64,000 bases of DNA from Agrobacterium tumefaciens (GTDB lineage: Bacteria; Pseudomonadota; Alphaproteobacteria; Rhizobiales; Rhizobiaceae), in NCBI RefSeq assembly GCF_009649785.1, contig NZ_WJOK01000009.1, positions 152,653-216,652 on the forward strand. The letters run 5' to 3'. Of this stretch, positions 35,393 to 44,641 are shown piece after piece. The position numbers were made by a program, and so were the translations under genes. Each line of letters opens with the position of its first letter. The first letter of the stretch is position 1. The notes under the pieces are model-generated. The model had not been told where the DNA came from. It did not search any database and was given only the letters and a program-made list of their open reading frames with translations.

Positions 35393-36361
35393 ATGTACAG
35401 ACTTCTTGCGCCCGTCATGGGCATCATAGAGCTGCCTTTCGCCCTCTTGCAGAAAATGCTCGGGCATCGGCGCATCGCATGGGTGTTTCTGACACCCAAC
35501 CTCCTGTTGTTTGCGGTCTTCGCGTTTTTGCCGATCGTTCTCAACATGGCTTATTCAGTGACAGGCAGCGAGCATATCCTGCTGTCGGAACGCCCCTCCG
35601 TGGGCGGCGAAAACTTCTCGGTCCTTCTCTCGTGCCAGAACTATTTCGATCCCAATTCCTGTCAGCGCGATCTTTTCTGGCGCTCCGTCTGGAACACGCT
35701 TTTCTTCGTGGTGCTGCAGGTCGGGTTCATGGTGGGCTTCTCTCTGATTACGGCGGTCGTGCTCAACCGTGACATCAGGGCACGCGGTTTCTTCCGCGCC
35801 GTCTTCTTCTTTCCCGTGCTGCTTTCACCGGTGGTCGTGGCGCTGATATGGAAGTGGATATTGCAGCGTTTCGGCGTCCTGAACGCTGCGCTCGATTCCC
35901 TCGGTATCGGTTCGGTGGACTGGCTGCTGGAGGCCAACCTTGCCTTTGGATGGTCGGTATTCCTGTCCGTCTGGGCGCATATGGGCTTCTACACGCTCAT
36001 CCTGCTTGCCGGCCTTCAGGCCATTCCGCGCGACGTCTATGAGGCGGCACAGCTGGACAAGGCAAGCCCGTGGCGGATTTTCCGCCGGATCACAATGCCG
36101 CTTCTCGCCCCGACCATGCTCGTGGTTCTCGTATTGTCCCTCATCAAGGGCGTACAGACCTTCGATGAAGTCTTCGCATTTACCGGCGGTGGGCCGGGTT
36201 CTGCGACGACCTTCATCATTCAATTCATCTATCAGACTGGTTTTGCCGGAACACCCCGCAACTTCGGACTGGCCGCGGCCGCGTCGCTGCTGCTTGCCGT
36301 GGTTCTCGTGGTGCTGACTGCCCTGCAATTCCGGGCCAACAGGAGCAAAGTCGATGGCTAG
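35393..36361 (+). CDS. Sugar ABC permease (MalF/UgpA type)
   Basis: A 322-residue integral membrane protein with six main membrane helices. The EAA motif is present as VYEAAQLDKASPWRIFRRIT near residue 215. It has a strong GGAGGA ribosome site and overlaps the next permease by eight bases. A periplasmic loop near residues 60-95 carries two Cys (LLSCQNYFDPNSCQRDLFW) that could pair. Confidence 0.93.
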   Translation: MYRLLAPVMGIIELPFALLQKMLGHRRIAWVFLTPNLLLFAVFAFLPIVLNMAYSVTGSEHILLSERPSVGGENFSVLLSCQNYFDPNSCQRDLFWRSVWNTLFFVVLQVGFMVGFSLITAVVLNRDIRARGFFRAVFFFPVLLSPVVVALIWKWILQRFGVLNAALDSLGIGSVDWLLEANLAFGWSVFLSVWAHMGFYTLILLAGLQAIPRDVYEAAQLDKASPWRIFRRITMPLLAPTMLVVLVLSLIKGVQTFDEVFAFTGGGPGSATTFIIQFIYQTGFAGTPRNFGLAAAASLLLAVVLVVLTALQFRANRSKVDG

Positions 36362-37397
36362 GATTGGCGCATTTCTAACCCGCACACGCGGCAGAAACGG
36401 CAAATTGCACTGGACCGACTGGCTGTCCTACGCCTATCTCGGCGTTGCCGTTCTGATGATGTTCGGACCCGTTCTCTGGCTCGTTCTCTCCTCCTTCAAG
36501 ACGGAAGCCGACCTCCAGCGGTTTCCGCCGCGCCTGCTTCCCTATGCGCAGGAAACCGTGGTCATTGACGGTCAGGCCGCACCTTTGCCGGCCTTTGTCG
36601 ACAAGGAAGGCCGCAAGCTCGGCATGATCAGGCGCGTCGGGCTCGTCGCCCAGGTGGTGGATCCGGCAAAGCCCGGCGAAGTCATGAAGATGCCGTTCAA
36701 CGAGCTGCGCCCGGCCGAGAAGGTGGCACTGGCGACGGAGAACTACACCGAGCTTTTCCAGCGCTTCAACTTTCCGCTTTATTTCTGGAACTCGACCTTC
36801 ATAACGGTGACGTCGACCGTCATCATGCTGATCGTGAACTCGATGGCGGCCTTTGCACTGTCGAAATACAGCTTCAAGGGCAGAGGCGTGGTTCTGGCAC
36901 TCGTCGTCGGAACGTTGATGATCCCGCAGACCGTCGTGCTCGTTCCTCTTTTTCTCATCACCAGCCAGCTCGGCATGATCAACAGCCTGTGGGGTGTGAT
37001 CATTCCAGGAGCGGCCACACCGACAGGCGTATTTCTGCTGCGCCAGTACATGCTGACCATCCCGGATGAAATCCTAGATGCGGCACGCATGGACAAGGCC
37101 AGCGAATGGAAAATCTACTGGCGCATCATCCTGCCACTGTCTGCACCGGCGCTAGCGGTGCTGGCCATCCTCGCCATCATGTGGCGTTGGAACGACTTCC
37201 TGTGGCCGCTTATCGTGCTGACGCGCAACGACAATTTCACCCTGCAACTGGCGCTCAACTCCTTCCAGGGAGAAATGACGACAGAGTGGAGCAACCTGCT
37301 GGCCATGACGGTGCTGACATTGGCGCCAATCGCGCTGGTCTTCATGTTCCTGCAAAAATATATCGCCACCGGCATCGCATCGACCGGCGGAAAATGA
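36354..37397 (+). CDS. Sugar ABC permease (MalG/UgpE type) with a long periplasmic insert
   Basis: A 347-residue permease with an EAA-type loop (EILDAARMDKASEWKIYWRI) near residue 240. Between the first and second membrane segments there is an insertion of about 60-70 hydrophilic residues (near 60-125) with a small beta-like pattern (VVIDGQAAPLPAFVDKEGRK), longer than the usual family loop. It pairs with the preceding permease. Confidence 0.92.
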   Translation: MARIGAFLTRTRGRNGKLHWTDWLSYAYLGVAVLMMFGPVLWLVLSSFKTEADLQRFPPRLLPYAQETVVIDGQAAPLPAFVDKEGRKLGMIRRVGLVAQVVDPAKPGEVMKMPFNELRPAEKVALATENYTELFQRFNFPLYFWNSTFITVTSTVIMLIVNSMAAFALSKYSFKGRGVVLALVVGTLMIPQTVVLVPLFLITSQLGMINSLWGVIIPGAATPTGVFLLRQYMLTIPDEILDAARMDKASEWKIYWRIILPLSAPALAVLAILAIMWRWNDFLWPLIVLTRNDNFTLQLALNSFQGEMTTEWSNLLAMTVLTLAPIALVFMFLQKYIATGIASTGGK

Positions 37398-37420
37398 TCC
37401 TCAAGGGAGGGAATGACACA

Positions 37421-38500
37421 ATGGCAAGTATAGAGCTTCGTCAGGTCAAAAAAACATATGGCGCCCTCGACGTCATCAAGGGTATCGATCTCGATATCAA
37501 GCACGGTGAGTTCTGTGTTTTCGTCGGCCCGTCCGGTTGCGGAAAATCGACGCTGCTGCGCATGATCTCCGGTCTTGAAGAGCTGAGCGGCGGCGATATC
37601 GTCATCGGCGGCGACGTGGTGAACGCGGTTCCGGCTGCCGATCGCGGGCTTGCCATGGTGTTCCAGTCCTATGCGCTCTACCCGCATATGACGGTCCGGG
37701 AAAACCTGTCCTTCGGCCTGGAAAATATCGGCACGCCGAAAAAAGACATCGTCGAGAAGGTCTCACAGGTGTCCAAGATGCTGCAGATCGACCAGCTGCT
37801 TGAGCGGCGGCCGAAGGATCTGTCGGGCGGCCAGCGACAGCGCGTCGCGATCGGTCGCGCTGTCGTGCGCGAACCGCGGGTTTTCCTGTTTGACGAGCCG
37901 CTGTCGAACCTCGATGCGGAACTGCGCGTGGATATGCGCGGCGAGATCTCCAGCCTGCATCGGCGTCTTGGCAATACCATGATCTATGTGACCCACGATC
38001 AGGTGGAGGCCATGACGATGGCCGACAAGATTGCCGTGCTGCGCGCCGGAAAGCTCGAGCAGTTCGGCGTTCCCCTCGATCTTTATAATCGCCCCGCAAA
38101 CCTTTTCGTAGCAGGCTTCATCGGTTCGCCGAAGATGAACTTCTTCGCCGGCGAAATAGTAGCAGACGGTCAGCCGTCCCTTAAAATCGCGACCGGCGAA
38201 TTGATCCCGTTGCCGCAGAGCGGCTTTTCCTACGCACCCGGCCAGAAGGTCACGCTCGGCATTCGCCCCAACCATGTGCAGCCCACACCGGATGGTGCGG
38301 TGACCATGTCCGTGCGCACGGCAGAGCAGCTCGGCGGGGAATCCTATCTCTATGGCAACCTCGGTGACGGCAGCCACGTCACCCTGCATCTTGCGGGGCA
38401 GACATCGACATCGGCTGGCGAAGTCATCCGCATGTCGGCGCCGCTCCAACATATCCACCTCTTCGATACGAAAAGCGGGCTGACGCTGAAGCAGGACTAA
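37421..38500 (+). CDS. Sugar ABC ATPase (UgpC/MsmK type)
   Basis: ATG 37421 follows a GGGAGG ribosome site and gives 359 residues. The nucleotide-binding domain has Walker A GPSGCGKST near residue 37, signature LSGGQRQR near 134 and Walker B VFLFDEPLSNLD near 153, and is followed by the H-loop TMIYVTHDQ. The C-terminal 130 residues are the regulatory TOBE/OB domain of sugar ATPases (LGIRPNHVQ). It energises the two preceding permeases. Confidence 0.93.
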   Translation: MASIELRQVKKTYGALDVIKGIDLDIKHGEFCVFVGPSGCGKSTLLRMISGLEELSGGDIVIGGDVVNAVPAADRGLAMVFQSYALYPHMTVRENLSFGLENIGTPKKDIVEKVSQVSKMLQIDQLLERRPKDLSGGQRQRVAIGRAVVREPRVFLFDEPLSNLDAELRVDMRGEISSLHRRLGNTMIYVTHDQVEAMTMADKIAVLRAGKLEQFGVPLDLYNRPANLFVAGFIGSPKMNFFAGEIVADGQPSLKIATGELIPLPQSGFSYAPGQKVTLGIRPNHVQPTPDGAVTMSVRTAEQLGGESYLYGNLGDGSHVTLHLAGQTSTSAGEVIRMSAPLQHIHLFDTKSGLTLKQD

Positions 38501-38538
38501 GCCTCCGTCGCCACGCCCCGTAAAGCAGGACCTTTGAC

Positions 38539-40263
38539 ATGACCGACAAAAAACTCCGTTCCTCCCGCTGGTTCGCGCCTGACGATCTGCGCAGTTTCGG
38601 CCACCGCTCACGCATGATGCAGCTTGGCTATTCGGAGGAGGATTTTGCCGGCAAACCCGTCATCGGCATTCTCAACACCTGGTCGGAGCTGAATACCTGT
38701 CACTCGCATTTTCCCGAACGTGTGAAGGATGTAAAGCGCGGCGTCCTACAGGCAGGCGGCTTCCCGGTCGAGATGCCCTCGCTTTCGGTCGATGAGAGTT
38801 TCACCAAGCCGACCTCCATGCTCTATCGCAACATGCTCGCCATGGAGACGGAGGAAATGATCCGTTCGCATCCGCTGGATGGCGTGGTGCTGATGGGTGG
38901 TTGCGACAAGACCACCCCCGGCCTCGTCATGGGAGCGATCTCGGCCGGCGTGCCGATGATCTATCTTCCGGCCGGGCCGATGCTGCGCGGCAACTATGCC
39001 GGCAAGGTGCTGGGCTCCGGCTCCGATGCCTGGAAATACTGGGACGAGCGCCGGGCCGGTAACGTGACCGATGAAGAATGGCGCGGCGTGCAGGGCGGCA
39101 TTGCCCGCTCCGCCGGCGTCTGCATGACCATGGGTACGGCATCGACCATGACGGCAATCACCGATGCGCTCGGTCTCACTTTGCCCGGCGCTTCCTCTAT
39201 CCCGGCGGTGGACGCCGAACACCAGCGCATGTCGGCAGGCTGTGGCCGTCGCATTGTGGAAATGGTGGCCGAGGAGCTGACCCCGGATCGTATTCTGACT
39301 GCGCCCGCGTTTCGGAATGCGGCCATCGTTGCCATGGCGACCGGTTGTTCCACCAATGCCGTCGTGCATCTGATTGCCATGGCGCGCCGCGCTGGTGTAC
39401 CGATGACGCTGGACGAGCTGGACGAACTCGGCCGCGTGACGCCGCTTATCGCCAATGTCCGCCCCTCCGGCAAAGATTACCTGATGGAGGATTTTTATTA
39501 TGCGGGCGGTCTGCGAGCCCTGATGAAGCAGATCGAAAGCCGTCTGGACTGTTCCGTGCTCACCGTCACCGGCCGCAGCATGGGCGAAAACCTCGAAGGC
39601 GCGCGGGTCTATAATGACGACGTCATCCGCTCGCTGGATAACCCTGTTTACGCCGAAGGATCGCTTGCCGTTCTACGCGGCAATCTCTGCCCGGATGGTG
39701 CTGTGATCAAGCCCGCCGCCTGCGATCCGAAACTCCATTTCCATGAAGGTCCGGCGCTGGTCTTCGATAGCTACCCTGAGATGAAGGCGGCTATCGACGA
39801 TGAAAATCTGGATGTGACGCCCGATCACGTTCTGGTTCTGCGTAATGCCGGCCCGCTTGGCGGCCCAGGCTTTCCCGAATGGGGCATGTTGCCCATCCCC
39901 AAGGCGCTGATCAAGAAGGGTCACCGCGATATGGTGCGCATTTCCGATGCCCGCATGTCCGGCACCTCCTATGGCGCCTGCGTTCTTCATGTCGCGCCGG
40001 AAAGCTTCGTCGGCGGGCCGCTTGCCCTGCTGAAGACCGGCGATATCGTGCGGCTCGACCTGCCCCAGCGCCGTCTCGACATGCTGGTCAGCGAAGAGGA
40101 GATCGCCCAGCGTCGGGCCGCATGGCAGGCGCCGCCGCCGCGTTACGAGCGTGGTTATGGCTACATCTTCTCGAAACACGTTACCCAGGCGGATGCCGGA
40201 TGCGATTTCGATTTCCTGCAGACGGATTTCGGCCGCACCGCTGGCGAACCCGACATATTCTGA
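38539..40263 (+). CDS. IlvD/Edd-family sugar-acid dehydratase
   Basis: A 574-residue Fe-S dehydratase. Cluster cysteines are visible in LNTCHSHFPE (near 56), GGCDKTTPG (near 124) and AGVCMTMGTAST (near 195). The C-terminal part has ISDARMSGTSYGACVLHVAPE near 470, the substrate-binding signature. The family includes dihydroxy-acid dehydratase, 6-phosphogluconate dehydratase, and arabonate/xylonate/galactonate dehydratases. The SYGACVLHV variant and the context favour an aldonic-acid dehydratase making a 2-keto-3-deoxy acid rather than IlvD of branched-chain synthesis. Confidence 0.9.
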   Translation: MTDKKLRSSRWFAPDDLRSFGHRSRMMQLGYSEEDFAGKPVIGILNTWSELNTCHSHFPERVKDVKRGVLQAGGFPVEMPSLSVDESFTKPTSMLYRNMLAMETEEMIRSHPLDGVVLMGGCDKTTPGLVMGAISAGVPMIYLPAGPMLRGNYAGKVLGSGSDAWKYWDERRAGNVTDEEWRGVQGGIARSAGVCMTMGTASTMTAITDALGLTLPGASSIPAVDAEHQRMSAGCGRRIVEMVAEELTPDRILTAPAFRNAAIVAMATGCSTNAVVHLIAMARRAGVPMTLDELDELGRVTPLIANVRPSGKDYLMEDFYYAGGLRALMKQIESRLDCSVLTVTGRSMGENLEGARVYNDDVIRSLDNPVYAEGSLAVLRGNLCPDGAVIKPAACDPKLHFHEGPALVFDSYPEMKAAIDDENLDVTPDHVLVLRNAGPLGGPGFPEWGMLPIPKALIKKGHRDMVRISDARMSGTSYGACVLHVAPESFVGGPLALLKTGDIVRLDLPQRRLDMLVSEEEIAQRRAAWQAPPPRYERGYGYIFSKHVTQADAGCDFDFLQTDFGRTAGEPDIF

Positions 40264-40278
40264 GACGGAGCGCGCAAA

Positions 40279-41076
40279 ATGATGAAACGTTTGCTGATTA
40301 CGGGCGCCGGCGGCAAGCTGGGCAGCATGTTGCGCGGCAGGCTCGGCCATCTCGCGGAGATCATCCGCCTTTCGGATGTGGTTGATATGGGTGCGGCGGC
40401 AGCGAATGAAGAGATCATCCGCTGCTCTCTGGAGGACGGTGGCGCCGTCCATGCGCTGGTGAAGGATTGCGACGGCATCGTCCATCTCGGCGGCATCTCC
40501 GTCGAAAAGGCTTACGATCCCATCGAGGCCGCCAATCTGCGCGGTGTCTATAATCTTTACGAGGCAGCAAGGCTTGCTGGCATGCCACGCATCCTGTTTG
40601 CCTCCAGCAACCACACCATCGGATATTATCCGCAGGGTGAGCAGCTATCGCCGCAGACGCCGTTTTTGCCGGATGGCCTTTACGGCGTCTCGAAGATTTT
40701 CGGCGAGGCAATGGCGAGCCTCTACCATTCCAAATTCGGACAGGAAACGGCCATCGTCCGCATCGGCTCCTGCGAAGAGAAGCCCACCAACTGGCGCATG
40801 TTATCCACCTGGCTCAGCCATGACGATCTGGTCTCCCTGGTAGAGTGCGTATTTCACGCGCCAAAACTCGGTTACCCGGTCATCTGGGGCGTCTCTGCCA
40901 ATGACGACAGCTGGTGGGATAATTCCCACGTCGATTTTCTCGGCTGGCAGCGGCGGGATAATGCCGCACGCTTCCGGGCCGATATCGAACGGGATGTCCC
41001 TCGCCCTGATCCGGATGCCGCAATCGCGAAATACCAGGGCGGCGTTTTCATAGACGAACCGATCCACAAAAACTGA
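40279..41076 (+). CDS. Uronate-dehydrogenase-like NAD-dependent SDR
   Basis: A 265-residue extended SDR. It has the NAD motif TGAGGKLG, the HLGGISVEK segment near 72, the SSNHTIGYYP block near 110 and the catalytic YGVSK near 136. The C-terminal SHDDLVSLVECVF and SWWDNSHVDFLGW closely follow Agrobacterium uronate dehydrogenase as I recall it. That enzyme oxidises galacturonate or glucuronate to aldarolactone. The specific sugar here is not established. Spacing to the dehydratase is 15 bases, so it is co-transcribed. Confidence 0.85.
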   Translation: MMKRLLITGAGGKLGSMLRGRLGHLAEIIRLSDVVDMGAAAANEEIIRCSLEDGGAVHALVKDCDGIVHLGGISVEKAYDPIEAANLRGVYNLYEAARLAGMPRILFASSNHTIGYYPQGEQLSPQTPFLPDGLYGVSKIFGEAMASLYHSKFGQETAIVRIGSCEEKPTNWRMLSTWLSHDDLVSLVECVFHAPKLGYPVIWGVSANDDSWWDNSHVDFLGWQRRDNAARFRADIERDVPRPDPDAAIAKYQGGVFIDEPIHKN

Positions 41077-41110
41077 TGTGCAGACACTCACGCTATTCGA
41101 GGAGAATAAG

Positions 41111-41830
41111 ATGAATACAGAAACCAGGGAAAAATTGATGACGGTTTCCGTCGCCACCCTCGCAACCGCACTCTACAAGCGCGGCCTGCGCAACCAGGTC
41201 ATTCAGGGTGTGCACCCGCTTGGCCACAAGGGCGCGAACATGGTTGGGCCCGCTTTCACGCTGCGTTACATGCCCGCCCGCGAAGACCGCAACCAGCTGG
41301 TGGAATTCCGCAACCCCGCACATCCCCAGCGCGTCGCCATTGAGACCTGCCCGCCCGGCCACGTACTGGTCATGGACAGCCGCAAAGACCCGAGCGCCGC
41401 ATCCGCTGGTGATATTCTCATCACCCGCCTGATGGTGCGCGGTGCTGCCGGCGTCGTTACGGATGGCGGTTTCCGCGATGCTGCAACGATTGCGGAGCTG
41501 GATATTCCAGCCTACCACACCCGACCATCCAGCCCTACCAACCTCACCAAACACGAAGCAATTGAAATCAACGGCCCGATCGGCTGCGGCGATGCCCCGA
41601 TTTTCCCCGGGGATATCATTGTCGGTGATGCGGATTGCGTCATCGTCATCCCCGCCGGAATTGCCGACGAAATCGCGACAGAAGCGGTGGAAATGACCGC
41701 TTACGAGGATTTCGTGGTCGAACAGGTGAAGGGCGGCGCAACCATCATCGGTCTTTATCCCTGCACGAAGGACGAACACCAGAAAGCTTTCGCCGTATGG
41801 CGCGAACAGAGAGACCGTTCGGGCGCGTGA
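41111..41830 (+). CDS. RraA-fold protein, possible aldolase/decarboxylase
   Basis: ATG 41111 follows GGAG and gives 239 residues of the RraA/HMG-aldolase-like family. The motif with the catalytic Arg and metal-binding Asp is GAAGVVTDGGFRDAATIAEL near residue 115. Family members include RraA, which inhibits RNase E, and class II HMG/CHA aldolases that release pyruvate or decarboxylate oxaloacetate. At the end of a catabolic operon after a keto-deoxy-acid-forming dehydratase, a pyruvate-releasing aldolase role is the more likely one. Confidence 0.8.
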   Translation: MNTETREKLMTVSVATLATALYKRGLRNQVIQGVHPLGHKGANMVGPAFTLRYMPAREDRNQLVEFRNPAHPQRVAIETCPPGHVLVMDSRKDPSAASAGDILITRLMVRGAAGVVTDGGFRDAATIAELDIPAYHTRPSSPTNLTKHEAIEINGPIGCGDAPIFPGDIIVGDADCVIVIPAGIADEIATEAVEMTAYEDFVVEQVKGGATIIGLYPCTKDEHQKAFAVWREQRDRSGA

Positions 41831-42069
41831 GCCGAACAGAACGCTTGCCGGTTTCGTCCGCAATGCCTTGAAGCAAGCCTGCATGGGTGGCGTCCCACTC
41901 ATGCAGGCGGACTCGCATGTACAATAATACCAAGTCGCCGAAGCGACTGGGCCGACGACTTTTTCGCACTAAAAACCGGCCCGAAATGGGTTTCTGTCGA
42001 TAGTCGTAAAATGATCCCCTGGAGTTTGTGGTGTTTGGTAACACCCGCAAAAACACATTGACTATGCCT
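41831..42069. other. Intergenic region before the ars operon
   Basis: About 240 bases without a gene. It contains a 9-bp inverted repeat (GCCTGCATG at 41877 and CATGCAGGC at 41900) that could be the end hairpin of the sugar operon. The part around 41930-42030 has no evident function. Confidence 0.35.
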
Positions 42070-42093
42070 ATATTTCCATTAATCTGGATATAT
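42058..42093. promoter_or_regulatory. arsR promoter and operator
   Basis: TTGACT at 42058 can serve as -35. An imperfect 24-bp inverted repeat (ATATTTCCATTA / ATCTGGATATAT, 42070-42093) overlaps the expected -10 and the arsR start codon at 42092, a position where ArsR would block its own transcription. Confidence 0.5.
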
Positions 42094-42448
42094 GGAACAA
42101 GAACAGGCTATTCTCGCTTTGGCGGCGCTTGCGCAGCCAACCCGTCTCGAAACTTTTCGGCTTCTTGTGCGGCACGCACCGGAAGGCTTGCCGGCGGGTG
42201 ACATCGCGCGCGCGCTGGTGGTGCCGCAAAACACCATGTCCGCGCATCTGAATGTTCTGTCACGCGCGGGCCTCGTATCATCGCAACGCCAGAGCAGAAT
42301 CATCATGTATCGCGCGCAGATAGAACAGCTTCGCGACATGACGCTGTTTCTCCTGAAAGATTGTTGTGGTGGATCGGCAGAGCTTTGCGCTCCGCTGATC
42401 GCCGAGTTGACGCCCTGCTGCACTCCACACGCGGGAAAGTCCGCCTGA
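42092..42448 (+). CDS. arsR: ArsR-family arsenite-responsive repressor
   Basis: A 118-residue winged-helix repressor (DNA-contact region PAGDIARALVVPQNTMSAHLNVLSRAGLV near residues 36-65). The inducer site is at the C-terminus, with KDCCGGS near 91, a further Cys near 100 and PCC near 110. Cys near a DNA-distal helix is the arrangement in several environmental ArsR types, unlike the ELCVCDL type of E. coli. It opens the resistance operon and its stop overlaps the acr3 start by one base. Confidence 0.9.
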   Translation: MEQEQAILALAALAQPTRLETFRLLVRHAPEGLPAGDIARALVVPQNTMSAHLNVLSRAGLVSSQRQSRIIMYRAQIEQLRDMTLFLLKDCCGGSAELCAPLIAELTPCCTPHAGKSA

Positions 42449-43506
42449 TGTCCACATTTGAACGTTACCTAACCGTCTGGGTGTTTCTGTGCATCATCGT
42501 CGGTGTCGCCCTCGGCCATTTGCTGCCCGGCGTCTTCCAGCTCATTGGCGCGGCCGAGATTGCCAAGGTGAATATCCCGGTCGCAATCCTGATCTGGCTG
42601 ATGATCATTCCGATGCTGCTGAAGATCGATTTCCGCTCTCTCACGCAGGTCGGCACCTACTGGCGGGGTATCGGCGTCACGCTGTTCATCAACTGGGCCG
42701 TCAAGCCGTTCTCGATGGCGCTGTTGGGCTGGCTCTTCATCGGCTGGCTGTTCCGCCCCTATCTTCCCGCTGACCAGATCGACTCCTATATCGCGGGACT
42801 GATCATTCTTGCCGCAGCGCCCTGCACTGCCATGGTCTTTGTGTGGTCTAACCTGACACGCGGCGAACCACTGTTCACGCTCTCGCAGGTCGCACTCAAC
42901 GATGCGATCATGGTCATCGCCTTTGCTCCCATTGTCGGCCTTTTGCTTGGCCTGTCCGCAATCACCGTTCCGTGGGACACGCTCGTCCTCTCCGTTGCCC
43001 TCTATATCGTCGTGCCCGTCTTCCTCGCGCAGTTCATCCGGCACCGGCTCATGGCGGACGGAACGTCACGGATGCTCGATCGCATTCTCGCAAGGCTGCA
43101 GCCGATTTCGCTGCTAGCGCTGCTTGCAACACTGGTTCTTCTCTTCGCCTTCCAGGGCGAGCAGATTATCGCCCAACCGGCCGTTATTGGCTTGCTTGCA
43201 ATCCCCATCCTTATCCAGGTCTATCTGAACTCCGGGCTCGCCTATCTTCTGAACCGGATGAGCGGCGAACGGCACTGCATTGCCGGTCCGTCGGCACTGA
43301 TCGGTGCAAGCAATTTCTTCGAACTCGCAGTTGCGGCCGCTATCAGCCTGTTCGGTTTTCAATCAGGCGCAGCACTGGCAACCGTTGTCGGTGTCCTCAT
43401 CGAGGTTCCGGTCATGCTCTCGGTCGTCTGGATCGTGAACCGCTCGAAGGATTGGTACGAGGCGGCCCCAGCCGTTTCCCGAAACACAATTACCGAAAGG
43501 CAATGA
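42448..43506 (+). CDS. acr3: ACR3-type arsenite efflux permease
   Basis: A 352-residue protein with ten membrane segments. The functionally essential Cys of ACR3 permeases is in LAAAPCTAMVFVWSNLTRG near residue 133, and the second signature is RHCIAGPSALIGASNFFELAVA near 275. It extrudes As(III), and in some members Sb(III). Start ATG 42448 overlaps the arsR stop; its own stop overlaps the arsC start (ATGA). Confidence 0.95.
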   Translation: MSTFERYLTVWVFLCIIVGVALGHLLPGVFQLIGAAEIAKVNIPVAILIWLMIIPMLLKIDFRSLTQVGTYWRGIGVTLFINWAVKPFSMALLGWLFIGWLFRPYLPADQIDSYIAGLIILAAAPCTAMVFVWSNLTRGEPLFTLSQVALNDAIMVIAFAPIVGLLLGLSAITVPWDTLVLSVALYIVVPVFLAQFIRHRLMADGTSRMLDRILARLQPISLLALLATLVLLFAFQGEQIIAQPAVIGLLAIPILIQVYLNSGLAYLLNRMSGERHCIAGPSALIGASNFFELAVAAAISLFGFQSGAALATVVGVLIEVPVMLSVVWIVNRSKDWYEAAPAVSRNTITERQ

Positions 43507-43934
43507 GCATGGACGTCACCATCTATCACAACCCGGATTGCGGCACTTCGCGCAACACCCTCGCACTCATTGAGCACGCCGGTATTCAACCCACTGTGAT
43601 CGAGTATCTGAAAACCCCGCCGAGCCGCGAGCAACTCGTCAAGATGATCGCCGACGCCGGGCTGACCGTCCGCGAGGCGATCCGCGAGAAGGGCACGCCC
43701 TATACGGTGCTTGGACTTGGATATCCTGAACTGACCGATGACCAGTTGATCGATGCCATGCTCGAGACGCCAATCCTGATCAACCGGCCATTCGTCATCA
43801 CCCCAATGGGTACGCGGTTGTCGCGCCCCTCGGAAGTGGTTCTGGATATACTTCCGGCAGACGCATTCAAGGGGCCGTTTACCAAAGAAGACGGCGAACA
43901 GGTCCTCGATGATGAAGGAAAGCGCATTGCCTGA
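43503..43934 (+). CDS. arsC: Arsenate reductase, glutaredoxin-coupled ArsC
   Basis: A 143-residue ArsC. The active-site Cys is in [14 protein letters not shown] near residue 13, with supporting Arg residues in INRPFV and GTRLSRP near 95-107. It reduces As(V) to As(III) with glutathione and glutaredoxin, for export by Acr3. A second ATG two codons downstream is also possible. It overlaps the arsH start by 26 bases. Confidence 0.95.
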   Translation: MSMDVTIYHNPDCGTSRNTLALIEHAGIQPTVIEYLKTPPSREQLVKMIADAGLTVREAIREKGTPYTVLGLGYPELTDDQLIDAMLETPILINRPFVITPMGTRLSRPSEVVLDILPADAFKGPFTKEDGEQVLDDEGKRIA

Positions 43935-44637
43935 CACATTCCCCGCACTTGAGGGCCAGAACCTGCACGCGATTGATCTCGATGCTCTGCGTCCGGCCTT
44001 TTCGACACATAAGCCCCGCATTCTGATCCTCTACGGTTCGCTACGCGAGGTATCCTACAGTCGTTTGCTTGCCTTCGAAGCAGGGCGGCTGCTCGAACGG
44101 CTTGGATGCGAAGTTCGGATATTCGATCCGAAGGGCCTGCCTTTGCCCGACGAAGCACCGGTGAGCCACCCGAAGGTGCAGGAATTGCGTGAGCTCTCGC
44201 AATGGTCGGAAGGGCAGGTTTGGGTAAGCCCCGAGCGCCACGGCGCGATGACCGGCATCATGAAGTCGCAGATCGACTGGATTCCTCTCTCACTCGGATC
44301 TGTTCGCCCGACACAGGGCAAGACGCTCGCCGTCATGGAGGTTTCCGGCGGCAGCCAGTCCTTCAATGCCGTGAACCAGATGCGTATCCTCGGGCGATGG
44401 ATGCGGATGATCACCATCCCCAACCAGTCGTCGGTCGCAAGGGCGTATCAGGAGTTCGATGCTAACGGACGGATGAAGCCGTCTCCCTATTACGACCGGG
44501 TGGTGGATGTCTGCGAGGAGCTGGTGAAGTTCACCATCATGACCCGCGATGCCTCGGCCTATTTGACCGACCGCTACAGCGAGCGGAAGGAAGAAGCAGT
44601 CGAGTTGGAGAAGCGGGTCTCCCTGAAGTCGATCTGA
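43909..44637 (+). CDS. arsH: ArsH NADPH-dependent flavin oxidoreductase
   Basis: A 242-residue flavodoxin-like ArsH. The FMN-binding loop is [18 protein letters not shown] near residue 42, and [21 protein letters not shown] near 107 is characteristic of ArsH. ArsH oxidises trivalent organoarsenicals such as MAs(III), and reduces quinones and azo dyes in vitro. Two adjacent ATGs (43909, 43912) are possible starts. It ends four bases before the convergent MFS gene. Confidence 0.95.
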   Translation: MMKESALPDTFPALEGQNLHAIDLDALRPAFSTHKPRILILYGSLREVSYSRLLAFEAGRLLERLGCEVRIFDPKGLPLPDEAPVSHPKVQELRELSQWSEGQVWVSPERHGAMTGIMKSQIDWIPLSLGSVRPTQGKTLAVMEVSGGSQSFNAVNQMRILGRWMRMITIPNQSSVARAYQEFDANGRMKPSPYYDRVVDVCEELVKFTIMTRDASAYLTDRYSERKEEAVELEKRVSLKSI

Positions 44638-44641
44638 CGAC

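Noticed and set aside
41930..42050. Possible insertion-sequence remnant before the ars operon
   Set aside because: No recognisable transposase motif, terminal inverted repeat pair or target duplication could be found, so no mobile element is called.
42972..43502. Upstream extension of the arsC frame over acr3
   Set aside because: The ArsC family begins at the ATG at 43503 with [10 protein letters not shown]; the extension is Arg-rich shadow translation of acr3.
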